Source: Trileptium ribeirensis (lineage: Eukaryota > Nematoda > Enoplea > Enoplida > Thoracostomopsidae). Taken from it: a stretch of DNA of 64,000 bases. Shown in pieces: positions 61,611-64,000 of the stretch. Every line of letters begins with the position of its first letter. Position 1 is the first letter of the stretch. The position numbers were made by a program, and so were the translations under genes. Location of the stretch: NCBI GenBank assembly GCA_030248225.1, contig JASANE010028402.1:1-64000 (forward strand). Direction: 5' to 3'. Under the pieces are notes generated by a model. The model made no database searches and was not told the DNA's origin. It saw only the letters and a program-made list of their open reading frames with translations.

Positions 61611-62247
61611 TTAGAATTTTTGATATTTGAAAACGATATTATGAAATTTGTGAATCGTTTGATCCAAATAATTTCAAGTGTTTCTTTCGATCTCTGTAGT
61701 GAAAGCGATAATAGGTTCCTGAGTTGAATCTAATATTTATATAAACCTGGTCTTTAGTTATTTTCAAAAGAGTTTATGTTTAATTAAAATGGTAGTAATC
61801 GGAACAATCGAGTAAGGCCATAATGGTATGTGTGGACCGTGGTCTCGAACTGGGGGAAGGGGTGTGATTGTCCACGATCTGGCTTGCCACGACTCCGACA
61901 TGCCCGCTTCCTCTCCTAGAATTTCGTCTACGAGATTTTCCAAATTTAACACAGCAGAATGCAAGATTTTTGCCTTTGACAGCTGTGACCCTTGCAGTTT
62001 TTGGTTACAATCTCGAAAAATAATTCATTTTTATGCCTCTAACGCACGACACGACTTTATTGTGATACTGAGTAAATTTATCAGGATTCTTTCAAAAACC
62101 GAGCTTCTAAAGTGTTCCCTTGAAGTGGTTCCCAGGGTTTGGAGGAGTTTCGGAACTCCGTGCGAGTGAATTTCACTTAATTTTACATTTGAGTTTCAGT
62201 TAGTTTTAGTTTTATTGTACAAAACTTAATATTAGAAAATGTTTTAG

Positions 62248-62365
62248 GAATTAGATTTAACGGATCCTTCAAATTTTCGTGATCTCTCCAAACCTATGGG
62301 TGCTCAAACTGATTGTCGTTTGGATCAGTTCCTCAAGCGCTTTCGCGAATGGGATGATCCAACCG
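62248..62365 (+). CDS. WDFY3: WDFY3 exon 12 of window, BEACH domain
   Basis: Acceptor ATGTTTTAG, donor GTATGG. It encodes ELDLTDPSNFRDLSKPMGAQ followed by TDCRLDQFLKRFREWDDPT. The family motif LDLT.P..FRDL.KPMGAQ continues the BEACH fold directly from exon 11. The exon enters in phase 0 and leaves after one base, completing a Gly codon with exon 13. Confidence 0.98.
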
Positions 62366-63074
62366 GTATGGCGTTATAACACCTGTCTTTGTGTAATAAG
62401 TGCGACACAAGGAACTATTACTTTATTCGTACAGGATTTTCATTGTATTATACATACAAGGTCTTGGATGCTTTATAAATAAATTACCAGGCAATAACAA
62501 TGTTATAATATTAGATGTATGGCTGTAGTGGTGGAACCGAAATTGGTACGACGAAATTTTCGTCGGTATGTCTTCAGGAGTAGTAGTAAATGTTTTGCAA
62601 ACAGAGGGAAATAAGCTATGATACACTTAATTAAAGCTGATCCTGATTATAATTTACTGGAGAGCATTACTAGCACTATAATGTGCACAAATAGTTTATC
62701 TATAAACCACTACTACACCATCGCTATATATAGCTCTATTATACTATGATATACTGAGTGTCACCACCTGGAATTTTTTCAACGTGCCCTAATTCTTGAA
62801 TTTTGGCAATCTCCGAATATTTGTGACCTGTGGACGCTTTTGAATGTAGATTCCACTAAAACCTGTCAATTCATGGTTCATGTACGAACAACAACATTTT
62901 AATTCTGATCAAAGGCTGGTCGCATTTACTAAAACTGTTCATAATTTTATAATCTCATGATGTTAATGATCAAAATGTTGGCATAGAAATATTCTTTGAT
63001 AACATGGGTAGGACAGTTATCCGTTAGCATGGCGGTATTTTACTTATTGTCACAGCTTTTAATTTACATTGCAG
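62366..63074. other. WDFY3 intron (709 bp)
   Basis: AT-rich sequence with no visible element or exon-like frame. Confidence 0.5.
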
Positions 63075-63181
63075 GTGAAACACCACCATATATGTATGGT
63101 ACACATTATTCGTCGGCTATGATTGTGGTGTCGTATTTGGTTCGACTAGAGCCGTTTACTCAGCAATTCCTTAAGCTGCAG
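63075..63181 (+). CDS. WDFY3: WDFY3 exon 13 of window, BEACH domain
   Basis: Acceptor CATTGCAG, donor GTATGC. It encodes [20 protein letters not shown] followed by [35 protein letters not shown] is a core BEACH motif. The family continues with GGHFDLADRMF, which is not found before the right edge, so the next exon lies outside. The exon ends in phase 0. Confidence 0.98.
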
Positions 63182-64000
63182 GTATGCAAATACAGTGACA
63201 ATTTTGCTTAAATAAATACATTTTCTTATAGATTCGGTTGTTTTAGCCTTGCCCAGCTATTTTATTTCGACTCCACTAATAAAATTCTGTGTAAAGCCAG
63301 AAATGCGAGCATTGTTGCCTACTAATTCCCTCAAATATAGCATTTGAAACAAGGATACGTCGAATATTTTTCAATCGGGAGCTTCGAAATAAAAAATAAT
63401 GCATCGTATTTTGTGAATAATGCTAGAATACTTAATAAACGAACATAGAAATGTTGGATGACGCCTCTATTTATGTTAAAATAATGATTGAACTTATTTT
63501 TGTACGTAATTTTATCGAATTTTTAACCTCAAATTTTGATTTTTGTATAAAAATTTGACAATTTTTTTATATCATTAACAGGTGTGTAAAAAACGGATGC
63601 CAGAGTTAATACAATGTTTCTCTACATGTAAACTTTTTGTGAGAGGACGCCGAAATCTGAGAATGCCCCGTTATTTCTTCCCCCGCTCCCTCCAATTTGA
63701 GAAGCCAGCGCAAGATTGTTTTTCTGCACCAAATATTGTTTTGATCGCGATGTGTAAGATGTTTTACTCGGTTTATGTGCCTGTCTAAAGGAGACAGATA
63801 TATTAACCTTTCAAATGAGCTATTGCGCGAACCAATCCACCCAGCCAAAGTTGAGTTATGCGTGTCATCTTAAACACCAATAACGGATATTGTCAAATTT
63901 CACCACTGTCACGGCTAGTAGGAATTCTTCGCTTCACTCGTTTCACTCACTCACTCACTCACACAGAATTCAACTTTTCATTGGTCGATATGCAGTGTCA
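63182..64000. other. WDFY3 intron, running off the right edge
   Basis: The continuation of BEACH expected after exon 13 is absent here. A 68-codon open stretch at 63582-63788 follows a TTAACAG but has no BEACH resemblance. A TCAC microsatellite lies at 63943-63962. Confidence 0.6.
63943..63962. repeat. TCAC microsatellite
   Basis: About five perfect TCAC units followed by ACACAG. Confidence 0.8.

Noticed and set aside
63582..63788. A 68-codon frame after an acceptor-like TTAACAG near the right edge
   Set aside because: The BEACH continuation expected after exon 13 (GGHFDLADRMF) is not encoded, so this is not the next exon.

Overview
The window looks like nuclear DNA of an invertebrate animal. 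It is AT-rich, with spliced genes, long introns and dense mobile elements; nothing bacterial is visible. One host gene is recognisable: the + strand homologue of WDFY3 (ALFY; blue cheese in flies), a very large BEACH/WD40/FYVE scaffold protein for selective autophagy. Thirteen exons between 11557 and 63181 join in frame into 678 codons. They cover the conserved segment before the PH-like domain, a low-complexity linker, the whole PH-BEACH domain and the start of the BEACH domain. The gene's 5' part lies left of the window; the rest of BEACH, the WD40 repeats and FYVE lie to the right. Lineage was not resolved; the BEACH segment reads as arthropod-like.

Most of the remainder is transposon sequence in the introns. 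At the left edge an open gag frame (1-1231, minus strand, CCHC knuckle) of a Ty3/Gypsy-like LTR retrotransposon is followed, in its sense direction reading back from the right, by a non-coding terminal repeat at 2669-10304. A second copy of this terminal repeat (21774-28130) sits alone in intron 4 with a 4-bp target duplication. Two more, inverted and nested, fill much of intron 11. These LTRs are about 6 to 7.6 kb, far above the usual 0.2-2 kb, and carry AT-rich blocks, tandem arrays and a hairpin whose stem varies with mostly preserved pairing. This giant-LTR family is the main candidate for an undescribed system.

Other elements are two hAT-type non-autonomous elements with perfect 8-bp target duplications (38569-39577, 41404-42579); an inverted, truncated Penelope-like reverse transcriptase (about 40560-41316); a decayed 4.85-kb DNA transposon whose protein combines a PWWP-like segment with a probable RNase H-fold transposase (43588-48442); a 1.86-kb element with about 450-bp inverted ends that contains satellite-like repeats (59748-61610); and several short inverted-repeat elements.

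Layout: 1-10304 gag, leader and giant LTR; 10305-20987 WDFY3 exons 1-4; 20988-30600 intron 4 with the solo giant LTR; 30601-40433 exons 5-11 with short elements; 40434-62247 a 21.8-kb intron inside the BEACH domain, filled by nested elements; 62248-63181 exons 12-13; the rest is intron. The exon-intron structure was read by eye from splice sites, phase and remembered family conservation, not from alignments.
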